From the NCBI GenBank assembly GCA_017437285.1, contig JAFSBM010000171.1:1-55736 (forward strand): a DNA stretch of 55,736 nucleotides, written 5' to 3'. The notes under the pieces were generated by a model. It saw only the letters and a program-made list of their open reading frames with translations. It was not told the DNA's origin and did not search any database. Of this stretch, positions 32,937 through 40,005 are shown piece by piece; positions within the stretch are counted from its first letter, which is position 1, and each line of letters opens with the position of its first letter. This DNA is from Ruminococcus sp. (GTDB taxonomy: Bacteria; Bacillota; Clostridia; Oscillospirales; Ruminococcaceae). The position numbers and the translations under genes are program-made.

Positions 32937-33848
32937 TTATTCGCCCTCCTTGATTTCTTCGCCTGTTGCGGCAAGAAAAACGTCGTCCATAGTTCCCTGT
33001 ATAACCTCAAAGCCGTCAATTAAATCCCGAACTTTTTCGAGAATTGGCAATGCCTCCATAGTTGAGGAAACAGCCACAGTCAAGCCGTTGTCGGTAATTT
33101 CTGAATTTCTGATAAGATTTTGCACCTTTTGTATTTTCTCACTTTTGCAGTAAATACGCAAAGTGTCAGCGGCATATTGCGTTTTCAGCTCATTGGGAGT
33201 ACCCTCTGCAATTATATTTCCTTTGCTGATTATAATAATTCTGCCTGCCTGTGCTGCTTCTTCCATATAATGAGTAGTGAGAAATACAGTCATTTCCGTG
33301 GATTTGCGGAGAGCGTCAATAGTTTCCCATACTTCTTTTCTTGTGGCAGGGTCAAGACCTGTGGTAGGCTCATCAAGGAAAAGAATTTCGGGAGTATGCA
33401 TCAGGGCGGCAGCTATTTCACATCTTCTTTTTTGACCGCCTGACAGCGTATTATAGGGCTTTTTCAGCAATTCATCAAGGGAGAATATACTGCTAAGTTC
33501 CTGCAAACGCTTTTTCGCCTGCACCCTGTCAGCACCGTGAAGAATACCGCGGCACAGCAGATTTTCACGGACGGTAAGAAGTCTGTCAAGGCTGTTATTC
33601 TGATATACAATGCCTATTCTTCGGCGGATTTCAGCATTTTTTTCACCTAAAGCATAACCGCATAATTCAGCAGTTCCATTGTCGGGTTTTATAAGGGTTG
33701 AAAGCATATTGATTGTTGTTGATTTTCCTGCACCGTTTACACCGAGAAATCCAAGCAATTCCCCTTTATGAACGGAAAAGGAAATATTATTCACAGCGGT
33801 AAGGTTGCCGTATGTCTTTGTAAGACCGTTTACTTTTATAATATCCAT
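32937..33848 (-). CDS. ABC transporter ATPase (DrrA/CcmA type)
   Basis: 303 aa. Walker A GVNGAGKST near residue 38, Q-loop YQNN, signature LSGGQKRR near 140, Walker B ILFLDEPTTGLDP and the H-loop TTHYMEEA are all intact. The C-terminal 70 residues form the DrrA-type extension. First gene of an operon with permease, LytTR and DUF3021 genes, which argues for a self-regulated export or defence transporter. Confidence 0.92.
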   Translation of the reverse strand: MDIIKVNGLTKTYGNLTAVNNISFSVHKGELLGFLGVNGAGKSTTINMLSTLIKPDNGTAELCGYALGEKNAEIRRRIGIVYQNNSLDRLLTVRENLLCRGILHGADRVQAKKRLQELSSIFSLDELLKKPYNTLSGGQKRRCEIAAALMHTPEILFLDEPTTGLDPATRKEVWETIDALRKSTEMTVFLTTHYMEEAAQAGRIIIISKGNIIAEGTPNELKTQYAADTLRIYCKSEKIQKVQNLIRNSEITDNGLTVAVSSTMEALPILEKVRDLIDGFEVIQGTMDDVFLAATGEEIKEGE

Positions 33849-33867
33849 ATTTTACTCCTTTCGGTAG

Positions 33868-33908
33868 CTACAAGTTTATTATAGCATATCCGACTGATTA
33901 CTACAAGT
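33868..33908 (-). promoter_or_regulatory. Promoter of the ABC-LytTR operon with direct repeats
   Basis: TTGTAG (33901-33906), 17-base spacer, TATAAT (33878-33883). The octamer CTACAAGT occurs at 33868-33875 and 33901-33908, exactly 33 bases (three helical turns) apart, one over the -35 box and one near the start site. LytTR proteins bind direct repeats, so these are candidate sites. The rest of 33909-34132 holds only two terminators. Confidence 0.7.
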
Positions 33909-33974
33909 GAATTTTTGTAACCTGCATTTTTTATGGGGTAAAATACATCTCAAAAGCGAATGATTAGGCGGAAT

Positions 33975-34009
33975 AAAACCCTCGGCAGCGTGAAACTACT
34001 GAGGGTTTT
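33975..34009. terminator. Bidirectional hairpin
   Basis: AAAACCCTC/GAGGGTTTT arms with T-runs on both strands, between the ABC operon promoter and tRNA-Pro. Confidence 0.65.
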
Positions 34010-34073
34010 GCGTATTTGCAAAGTAAGTTGCATTTGCTCTGCAACTTTTGTCTTTTCATACTTTATAGCATAG

Positions 34074-34107
34074 AAAAATGCACCCTCTTTCGAGAGTGCA
34101 TTTTTTA
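34074..34107 (-). terminator. Terminator of tRNA-Pro
   Basis: AAAAATGCAC.../AGAGTGCATTTTT hairpin closed by a TTCG-like loop, about 25 bases beyond the tRNA 3' end. Confidence 0.8.
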
Positions 34108-34132
34108 CATTGTATCATTTGAGATACAAATA

Positions 34133-34208
34133 TGGTCTGAGTGACGGGACTTGAACCCACGGCCTCTACCACCCCAAGGTAGCGCGCTACCAGCTGCGCC
34201 ACACCCAG
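34133..34208 (-). tRNA. tRNA-Pro (anticodon GGG)
   Basis: Acceptor CTGGGTG/CACTCAG with one G-T pair, anticodon stem CTACC/GGTAG with loop TTGGGGT, encoded CCA. Confidence 0.93.
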
Positions 34209-34333
34209 ACTTACGGGGATTTGTTGAAGTACTCATTCAACGATATTAATTATACCACTTTTGATAATAAAAGTCAAGCCTTTTTTTGAAAATAATACAT
34301 ATTTTTATAATTTAACAATTGAGTAACGAAAAA

Positions 34334-34357
34334 AGGGACGCTCCCGTGAACGTCCCT
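34334..34357 (-). terminator. Terminator of the PstS-like operon
   Basis: AGGGACG/CGTCCCT hairpin with a run of T on the minus strand, about 75 bases after the stop at 34432. Confidence 0.82.
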
Positions 34358-34431
34358 GTTACACTTATAAATTTGATATCAATCCCTATCGGGAATGATA
34401 ACCGATTTGATTTCTCTGTTCACTTTTTCCC

Positions 34432-35430
34432 TTAATTAATCCTTACATAACCTGTTTTTTCAATGATTTCCTGTCCCTCGTCCGAAAGAATCCAGTCAAC
34501 AAGAACCTGTATATTCTCGTTGTCGTTATCGGCTCTGTAAATCGCATAAAACTTCGCTATAATGGGATATTTGCCATTCTGAATATTTTCCGAATCGGGA
34601 TATACACCGTTCAGCGAAAGCATTTTTACCGCCTTATTTCCCACAATTCCGTCCATATAATAGCGGAATGAAAAGCCGATTGATGCCCCTGTAATGGCAA
34701 ATGGGGATTTTTTTGCAATGGGAGTATCGCCCATAAAGGAATTCATTGCGGATTGGCTGCCGCTGCCTTCAAGACGTGTTACTGGATTTATAATGCGATT
34801 TGCACCGCCAAGCTGCTGCCAGTTGGTATATTCTCCAGAATAAATCCCACGTATCTGCGATGTAGTGAGATTATCCACGGGATTATTTTCATTTACAAAA
34901 AATACAAATGCCTCCAGTCCCACAGGAACATATACAAGTTCCACGCCCTTTTCCTCGGCATATTTCTTCTGTTCCTCTGAGGGTGCGGCACAGAAAAGAA
35001 TATCAGTTGTGCCGTCAACAATTGCCTGATAGCCACGAACTGTATTTTTATACTGCATTTTGCTGTCCTCTGCAAAATTTTCGCCGTAATAGTTATCATC
35101 GGAAAAACTGCCGCCCTCGAATGTAACAGAGCCTTTCGGGTAGACATTTTCAATTACAGAGGCATAAACAGGAACAAGTGCAGCTGCTCCGTCAAGTACA
35201 GGCAAATCCTCTGTAAGCTTCAACGATGAGTCAATATGTGCAAGCTCCGAACCCTCCTGATGGGGCAGATATTTACCTACATCAATCATTTTCGCCTGTG
35301 ATGCATCGCTGAAATTGTTGGATAACCGACCTGTAAACAGCTTGTACATACTGAGGTTAAACAAGCCGAAAATTGCCGCAATTCCAGCAAGTACAAGTAT
35401 TTGTTTTATAGTTTTGGAACTCTTTTTCAT
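34432..35430 (-). CDS. PstS-like substrate-binding protein, membrane-anchored
   Basis: 332 aa. An N-terminal TM anchor (about residues 12-32), without a lipobox, is followed by a PBP-like (PstS) domain. VPVGLEAFVFFVNENNPVDNLT and the RLEGSGSQSAM ligand-loop pattern are typical of PstS. No pstCAB genes are near. Its ribosome site lies inside the preceding 46-aa gene, whose stop is one base before this ATG. The operon of two tiny membrane proteins plus this domain suggests an oligoanion-sensing or surface function rather than ordinary phosphate import (inference). Confidence 0.8.
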   Translation of the reverse strand: MKKSSKTIKQILVLAGIAAIFGLFNLSMYKLFTGRLSNNFSDASQAKMIDVGKYLPHQEGSELAHIDSSLKLTEDLPVLDGAAALVPVYASVIENVYPKGSVTFEGGSFSDDNYYGENFAEDSKMQYKNTVRGYQAIVDGTTDILFCAAPSEEQKKYAEEKGVELVYVPVGLEAFVFFVNENNPVDNLTTSQIRGIYSGEYTNWQQLGGANRIINPVTRLEGSGSQSAMNSFMGDTPIAKKSPFAITGASIGFSFRYYMDGIVGNKAVKMLSLNGVYPDSENIQNGKYPIIAKFYAIYRADNDNENIQVLVDWILSDEGQEIIEKTGYVRIN

Positions 35431-35431
35431 C

Positions 35432-35572
35432 TCACCAAAGCTCCCTTGCTATAAATTCAATAATGGAACAATGATGATAGGCATAAACGGCATATGCAAG
35501 GTGTGCCAATGTCAGAATAACACAAATTGCAAGGACTGCCAAAAGAAAAATATTGAATGTCTTGTCTTTCAT
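35432..35572 (-). CDS. 46-aa single-helix membrane protein
   Basis: 46 aa, starting MKDKTFNIFLLAVLA, with one TM helix (about residues 8-31). GGAG lies 7 bases before the ATG. Its stop is separated by one base from the next ATG, so it is translationally coupled to the PstS-like gene. Not recognised; a membrane subunit or leader function is possible. Confidence 0.68.
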   Translation of the reverse strand: MKDKTFNIFLLAVLAICVILTLAHLAYAVYAYHHCSIIEFIARELW

Positions 35573-35581
35573 TTTTTCTCC

Positions 35582-35833
35582 TTACATAAAGGCAACAGCC
35601 ATAAATGACAGCAAAATAAGTCCAATTACTACCGCAGCAAACACACTCATAATAATAATTGAAATTATAAGCAGGGTTTTACGCTTTTTAATCTCCGACG
35701 CTGAAAAAGTATCGGGTTTTTCCTTATTCTTCCCAACAGCTGATACATAGCGGCAAATGCTGACTATCAGAAAAGCAATTGCAATTATTGGAATTAACAT
35801 AAACAAAATGCTGTATATAAAACTTGATATCAT
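35582..35833 (-). CDS. Small two-helix membrane protein
   Basis: 83 aa with two TM helices (about residues 5-29 and 52-78) and a short basic loop containing KKRKTL. It is first in the three-gene unit, followed 9 bases later by the 46-aa gene. GGAGG precedes its ATG. No family recognised. Confidence 0.68.
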   Translation of the reverse strand: MISSFIYSILFMLIPIIAIAFLIVSICRYVSAVGKNKEKPDTFSASEIKKRKTLLIISIIIMSVFAAVVIGLILLSFMAVAFM

Positions 35834-35860
35834 AATTTACAACCTCCACATTATAATATA

Positions 35861-36092
35861 TTATCTTAATTCAAGACAGTTTTCGGTTGAAGCTGTACTA
35901 AACAGGCTTTCAAATATTTCAAAAGTTTCATCGCTCATTTTGCGGACAAAAGCCGAAACAGATGTTGTCATTATCCTATCATTTTTATCAAATCAAAGCG
36001 GTTTTTGTGACGCTTTATTTTTGCCGAAAAGCATTGTTTTTACAGATGCCCTTAATATTATCGGGAAGCTTTTTAACTATTTCTCCCTTCAT
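35861..36092 (-). pseudogene. Decayed small gene
   Basis: Reading from ATG at 36092 gives MKGEIVKKLPDNIKGICKNN; after one frame change the adjacent frame continues with GKNKASQKPL, a TGA, then FDKNDRIMTTSVSAFVRKM up to a stop at 35861. The joined reading would be a protein of about 76 aa with one frameshift and one in-frame stop (probably Trp to stop). It begins directly after the GNAT stop. No family recognised. Sequencing error at one position is possible but two lesions favour decay. Confidence 0.45.
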
Positions 36093-36659
36093 TTACGCAT
36101 TATAATACATATCGTAAACCACATATCCGCTGATATTTTCAAGTGAGCCTTCGTATGTTTCCATACACATCATACATCTGGGTTCATTCATAGGTATTCC
36201 GCTTGTAGGATATATGCCGTATTCCGATGAGGTTTTAAATCCAACACGGTTATAGAAATGGTAATCACCTTCGACATTTATGCCCTTGAATCCGTGTTTT
36301 TTCACTTCCGCAATTCCAAGCTTAAGCATTGTAATACCGATATGCTTGTGAAAATAATCTGCGTGTACCGAAACAGGGGCAAGCATAACAATACTTCCGT
36401 CATTTATATGACCGCCCTCTTTTGCTTTGGAAAGCGGAAAATGTGAAAACAGGAAATGCCCCACGATTTTTCCATTAAGCTCAGCAACAAAGGAAAGCTC
36501 AGGGATATAATATTCCGACATTCTGATTTCCTCTATAAGTGCGATAATATCACTTCCGTCAGAGTAGTCTGTACCCTCTTTAAATGAGCGTAAAATCAGC
36601 GAAACAATGTCCTTGTAATCCTTTGGCGTTTCGGGTCTTATCGTAATATCGTTTCTCAT
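36093..36659 (-). CDS. GNAT-family N-acetyltransferase
   Basis: 188 aa. The N-terminal ITIRPETPKDYKDIVSLILRSF and the motif-A region MLAPVSVHADYFHKHIGITMLK mark a GNAT of the YhbS-like group; the acetyl-CoA loop reads HKHIGITM rather than the canonical Q-x-x-G-x-G. A conserved end VEGDYHFYNRVGFK is typical. The substrate is unknown. AAGGAG lies 6 bases before the ATG. Confidence 0.87.
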   Translation of the reverse strand: MRNDITIRPETPKDYKDIVSLILRSFKEGTDYSDGSDIIALIEEIRMSEYYIPELSFVAELNGKIVGHFLFSHFPLSKAKEGGHINDGSIVMLAPVSVHADYFHKHIGITMLKLGIAEVKKHGFKGINVEGDYHFYNRVGFKTSSEYGIYPTSGIPMNEPRCMMCMETYEGSLENISGYVVYDMYYNA

Positions 36660-36690
36660 AAATTCTCCTTATACATAAACATAATAAATC

Positions 36691-36730
36691 CGTTCTTGCG
36701 GATAGGGATAACGTAATACAGCCGATTGTT
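36691..36730 (+). repeat. 40-base direct repeat, copy 1
   Basis: Matches 37534-37573 at 38 of 40 bases (CG against AA in the middle). The two copies flank the 36764-37390 gene and are 843 bases apart. This copy is interrupted by a stop soon after its end. Confidence 0.85.
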
Positions 36731-36763
36731 CTGTAAAATATGCCTTGCCTTACATATTTAAAA

Positions 36764-37390
36764 TTACTTATGAATATTTGAGAACAACCACCTGCTTATT
36801 GGAATTAAGATTGCGATTAATGGCACAAATTTAACTACTGTGAGTGATATTTTTTGAATCAGGCTATCAGAAACCTCTACGCCAATAAAAATTATTAGTC
36901 CGACTAAAAAGAACATAGACAATACAAACATTGCTATTTTTAATCGGTCTTTTCTGCCTGTTTTTACAAAATTTTCTTCTGCCGCTAGTACAACCTCAGG
37001 TATATCACTAATTTCTTTTCTGTTTAAAGATTCAAAATACTTTATAAAATCATTGGCTATTATTGCATCATATAAACAAAGAAATACATCTTCTTTTATA
37101 GTTGCATACTTTCTTGCGGAGCGGTGATTGGTGTGTATAGTAGCACTATGCGGTTTATTATTTTCATCGTAAAACTTTATAATGATGTTGAAAACATAAC
37201 CATTTTGTGAACGCATAATTTCTTCTTGGTAATATACAACCTCACCATGTTTCCTAACTCCATGAATTGAATAAAATTCATCATATTTTTTCTCTTTGCG
37301 ATGTTCTGTTATACAAACAATAATCCATCCTATACTAACCGGAAATAGCATACAAGTTCCAACTAAAAATAAAAGACCTATTGTACTCAT
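36764..37390 (-). CDS. DUF3592-like membrane protein
   Basis: 208 aa. An N-terminal TM helix (about residues 5-27), a central soluble beta-rich domain (about 40-110, with GEVVYYQEEIM), and two C-terminal TM helices (about 145-170 and 182-203). Similar in architecture to the cassette gene at 7654-8151. It has its own promoter (37415-37443) and is bounded by the 40-base direct repeats, pointing to acquisition as a unit. AGGGGGGG lies before the ATG. Confidence 0.66.
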   Translation of the reverse strand: MSTIGLLFLVGTCMLFPVSIGWIIVCITEHRKEKKYDEFYSIHGVRKHGEVVYYQEEIMRSQNGYVFNIIIKFYDENNKPHSATIHTNHRSARKYATIKEDVFLCLYDAIIANDFIKYFESLNRKEISDIPEVVLAAEENFVKTGRKDRLKIAMFVLSMFFLVGLIIFIGVEVSDSLIQKISLTVVKFVPLIAILIPISRWLFSNIHK

Positions 37391-37414
37391 ATTAATAATC
37401 CCCCCCTAAAAAAT

Positions 37415-37443
37415 ATTATATCACATATTTTCCATTCCGTCAA
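37415..37443 (-). promoter_or_regulatory. Promoter of the DUF3592-like gene
   Basis: TTGACG (37438-37443), 17-base spacer, TATAAT (37415-37420). Directly upstream lies a 20-base tandem duplication at 37451-37490. Confidence 0.82.
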
Positions 37444-37450
37444 TGACAAT

Positions 37451-37490
37451 GAAAGATAAAAAACGATTATGAAAGATTAAAAACGATTAT
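37451..37490. repeat. 20-base tandem duplication
   Basis: GAAAGATAAAAAACGATTAT followed directly by a copy with one change (37471-37490). Position just upstream of a -35 box would suit a regulator site. Confidence 0.8.
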
Positions 37491-37510
37491 GAATTCTCAC
37501 AGGGGTGATT

Positions 37511-37588
37511 GTGGAAAAACGTGAATTCCGTATCGTTCTTGAAGATAGGGATAACGTAATACAGCCGATTGTTAGAAAATTGAGATAC
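37511..37588 (+). pseudogene. 5' fragment of a broken gene
   Basis: GTG at 37511 after AGGGGTG opens MEKREFRIVLEDRDNVIQPI, then about six more codons before a terminator hairpin at 37590. The frame stays open further only as an antisense shadow of the dehydrogenase gene. The coding look of the first 26 codons and the overlap with the direct repeat suggest a gene truncated at its 5' end by insertion or deletion. Confidence 0.35.
37534..37573 (+). repeat. 40-base direct repeat, copy 2
   Basis: Partner of 36691-36730. This copy lies within the truncated reading frame at 37511. Confidence 0.85.
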
Positions 37589-37589
37589 A

Positions 37590-37630
37590 CAAATGCCCTC
37601 GGCAGTTTTTTGGCAAGGGCATTTGTTTTA
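37590..37630 (+). terminator. Rho-independent terminator
   Basis: CAAATGCCC/GGGCATTTG arms followed on the plus strand by TTTTA. It serves the truncated plus-strand gene and may also slow the converging dehydrogenase transcript. Confidence 0.75.
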
Positions 37631-37636
37631 TCATTA

Positions 37637-38818
37637 TTAAATTTCAGCCTTTACAGCAATATTGAGGATTTCAGCAACATCTGCAGCGGAAAGCTGAACA
37701 AATCCGCCTGTTTTGCCGTCGCCAAGTCCGTGCTTTTCAACGAGGAGGGGAATGTCCTCAGCCTTTGCACCAAGTTCTGCAAAGTTAATGGGCATACCGA
37801 TACTGCGGAGGAACTTTCTGAATTCCTTGATACCTGCCTTAGCAGTTGCTTCGGGATTTTCAAAATTCATCTCGCAGCCCCAGATTCTAACAGCCATCTG
37901 TGCAAATCTCATTACATTGTGATTCATTACGAAATCCATCCATGCAGGCATTACAACAGCAAGTCCTGCACCGTGAGCAACGTCATAAAGTCCCGATAAT
38001 TCGTGTTCTATGCCGTGGCTGTTCCAGTCCTGATCTCTGCCGACACCGACAATATCATTATGTGCAACAGTTCCTGCCCACATAATATTTGCTCTTGCCT
38101 CGTAATTATTGGGGTCCTCGATAACTCTTGGAACTTCCTTTATCATAGTGAGAAGTACAGCCTCGCAAAGTCTGTCTGTGATTTCAACTTCTGTTGTATT
38201 TGTAAAATAACGCTCAAAAACGTGAGCCATAATATCTGTAGCACCGCAGGCTGTCTGATATGCAGGGAGCGTGCAGGTAAGCTGTGGATTGAGGATTGAA
38301 AATCTTGGACGGAGTAAATCCGAGCCTGTATCACGTTTCAGCATACCATCTTCTTTTGTAACAACTGACGCACCCGAACCCTCACTTCCGGCAGCTGCAA
38401 TTGTGAGAATTGTACCGATAGGGAGAGCCTTTTCAACGGGCTTTCCTGTGCCGTAGAAGTCCCAGAAATCGCCGTCATATGGCACACCGAGAGCAATGCC
38501 CTTTGATGAGTCGATACAAGAGCCGCCGCCTACTGAAAGAATGAAATCCACATTTTCCTTGCGGCAGATTTCAATACCCTCATAAATTTTAGTATCACGG
38601 GGATTTGGCTGAACTCCGCCAAGCTCCACATAGGGGATATTTTCGCTGTCAAGGGATTTTTTCACACGGTCAAGAAGTCCTGAGCGAACTACAGAGCCTG
38701 AGCCGTAGTGGATAAGCACTTTTGTACCGCCGTGCTTTTTAACGTATTTTCCGCATTCGTTTTCTGTTTCCTTTCCGAAAATAAATTCGGTAGGGCTGTA
38801 AAATTGAAAATTGTTCAT
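37637..38818 (-). CDS. Iron-containing alcohol dehydrogenase (butanol-dehydrogenase-like)
   Basis: 393 aa, normal length. Reduces aldehydes to alcohols with NAD(P)H in fermentation. The nucleotide-binding stretch ILSVGGGSCIDSSKGIA is near residue 90, and the metal ligands lie in GATDIMAHVFE and the HGIEHELSGLYDVAHGAGLA region (Asp and three His). This resembles BdhA/YqhD-type enzymes. It has a promoter of its own (38870-38898) and stands alone, divergent from the amino-acid-binding-protein gene. Confidence 0.92.
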   Translation of the reverse strand: MNNFQFYSPTEFIFGKETENECGKYVKKHGGTKVLIHYGSGSVVRSGLLDRVKKSLDSENIPYVELGGVQPNPRDTKIYEGIEICRKENVDFILSVGGGSCIDSSKGIALGVPYDGDFWDFYGTGKPVEKALPIGTILTIAAAGSEGSGASVVTKEDGMLKRDTGSDLLRPRFSILNPQLTCTLPAYQTACGATDIMAHVFERYFTNTTEVEITDRLCEAVLLTMIKEVPRVIEDPNNYEARANIMWAGTVAHNDIVGVGRDQDWNSHGIEHELSGLYDVAHGAGLAVVMPAWMDFVMNHNVMRFAQMAVRIWGCEMNFENPEATAKAGIKEFRKFLRSIGMPINFAELGAKAEDIPLLVEKHGLGDGKTGGFVQLSAADVAEILNIAVKAEI

Positions 38819-38869
38819 GTTTTTTTCCTCTCATTAATTATTTCTCTGTGGATATAGCTCCACCATTTT

Positions 38870-38898
38870 ATTGTACAATAGAATGAGGGATTTGTCAA
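38870..38898 (-). promoter_or_regulatory. Promoter of the alcohol dehydrogenase
   Basis: TTGACA (38893-38898), 17-base spacer, TACAAT (38870-38875), about 52 bases before the ATG. Confidence 0.82.
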
Positions 38899-38936
38899 GT
38901 AATTTTGACAATATAACAAAAATTGATTAGTATGTC

Positions 38937-38965
38937 TTTACTTTAGCAAAAATGTGTGATATTAT
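38937..38965 (+). promoter_or_regulatory. Likely promoter of the amino-acid-binding protein
   Basis: TTTACT (38937-38942), 17-base spacer, TATTAT (38960-38965), about 45 bases before the ATG at 39010. Weaker match than the other promoters here. Confidence 0.55.
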
Positions 38966-39009
38966 AGTATAGAAGAAAGCCACAAGGCTGAAACTAAAGG
39001 AGATTAATT

Positions 39010-39930
39010 ATGAAAAAGTCAACATTCACACGTATTTTAACAGCTATTGCAGCTGCATCAATGCTGTCATTCACAGGCTGTAACGGCGGCGAAAGCTCCA
39101 CAGTAACTGAGTCTGATTCTTCAAGCGAGGTTACTGAGGCAACTGACGCAACAGAGGCAACTGAGGAAGCTACAGAAGAAGTAACAGAGGAAGTTACAGA
39201 AGCAGCTGACGCTGACCAGTCGCTCCAGAAAGTTCTCGACAGCGGCAAGTTCATCCTCGGTCTTGATGCAACATTCAAGCCTATGGGTTACACAAACGAG
39301 AACGATGAAATCGTAGGATTTGACATTGACGTTGCTGAGGAAGTTTGTACAAGAATGGGCGTTGAGCTTGTAAAAGAGGGCATCAACTGGGAAACAAAGG
39401 AACAGGATCTTAATGCAGGCAGAATTGACTGTATTTGGAACGGTATGTCCGTAAGCCCAAGCCGTGCAGAGGAAATGAACCTTTCCGAGCCTTATATGAC
39501 AAATGCTATGGTATTTGTTGTTCCTGCAAGCAGCGATGTTGAGAATATGGATCAGCTTGCTGATAAGATTATCGGTGTACAGAACGGTTCAACAGCAGAA
39601 GAAATTCTTATGGCATCTGAAATCGGTTCAACAATCACAGAGCAGCCTATGGCTACAAATATCGAGGCACTCCAGCAGATGGAACTCGGTCTTGTAGACG
39701 CTGTATTCCTTGATTCTATCGTAGCAAACTATGAGATTACATCAGCAGGCAAGGATTACAAGGTACTTCCCGACGGTCTTGAGGAAGAAGAATACGCAAT
39801 CGGTTTCCGTAAGGCAGACCAGGCACTTCGTGACGAGGTTCAGAAGATTCTCAGCGAAATGAAGGCTGACGGCAAGCTTGGCGAAATTTCAACAGAGTGG
39901 TTCGGCAGCGATATTACAACAGTAAAGTAA
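39010..39930 (+). CDS. Amino-acid ABC transporter substrate-binding lipoprotein
   Basis: 306 aa. A signal peptide ends with the lipobox FTGC (Cys at about residue 22), then comes a Thr/Glu-rich linker (about residues 30-68, repeats of TEEATEEV type), then the SBP_bac_3 domain with FKPMGYTNENDEIVGFDIDVA and DCIWNGMSVSPSRAEEM. It captures a polar amino acid, possibly cystine or glutamine. Permease and ATPase genes that would serve it lie on the other strand at 41880-43363, so the transporter is split between two transcripts. Confidence 0.9.
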   Translation: MKKSTFTRILTAIAAASMLSFTGCNGGESSTVTESDSSSEVTEATDATEATEEATEEVTEEVTEAADADQSLQKVLDSGKFILGLDATFKPMGYTNENDEIVGFDIDVAEEVCTRMGVELVKEGINWETKEQDLNAGRIDCIWNGMSVSPSRAEEMNLSEPYMTNAMVFVVPASSDVENMDQLADKIIGVQNGSTAEEILMASEIGSTITEQPMATNIEALQQMELGLVDAVFLDSIVANYEITSAGKDYKVLPDGLEEEEYAIGFRKADQALRDEVQKILSEMKADGKLGEISTEWFGSDITTVK

Positions 39931-39939
39931 ACAAAAATA

Positions 39940-39980
39940 AACCGTACAGGAAAATCTCGCTCCTGTACGGTTGTTTTTTT
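39940..39980 (+). terminator. Terminator after the binding-protein gene
   Basis: Perfect 12-base arms AACCGTACAGGA/TCCTGTACGGTT followed by TTGTTTTTTT. The T-run is continued by AGAGATGCCCT, which equals the end of the 160-base MITE and may be a relic of it. Confidence 0.88.
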
Positions 39981-40005
39981 AGAGATGCCCTTATACTAAT
40001 CCCTT

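Noticed and set aside
37505..37999. 164-residue plus-strand frame over the alcohol dehydrogenase
   Set aside because: After the first 26 codons it runs through a terminator hairpin and then antisense to a clear iron-containing dehydrogenase; only the short 5' part is kept as a fragment.
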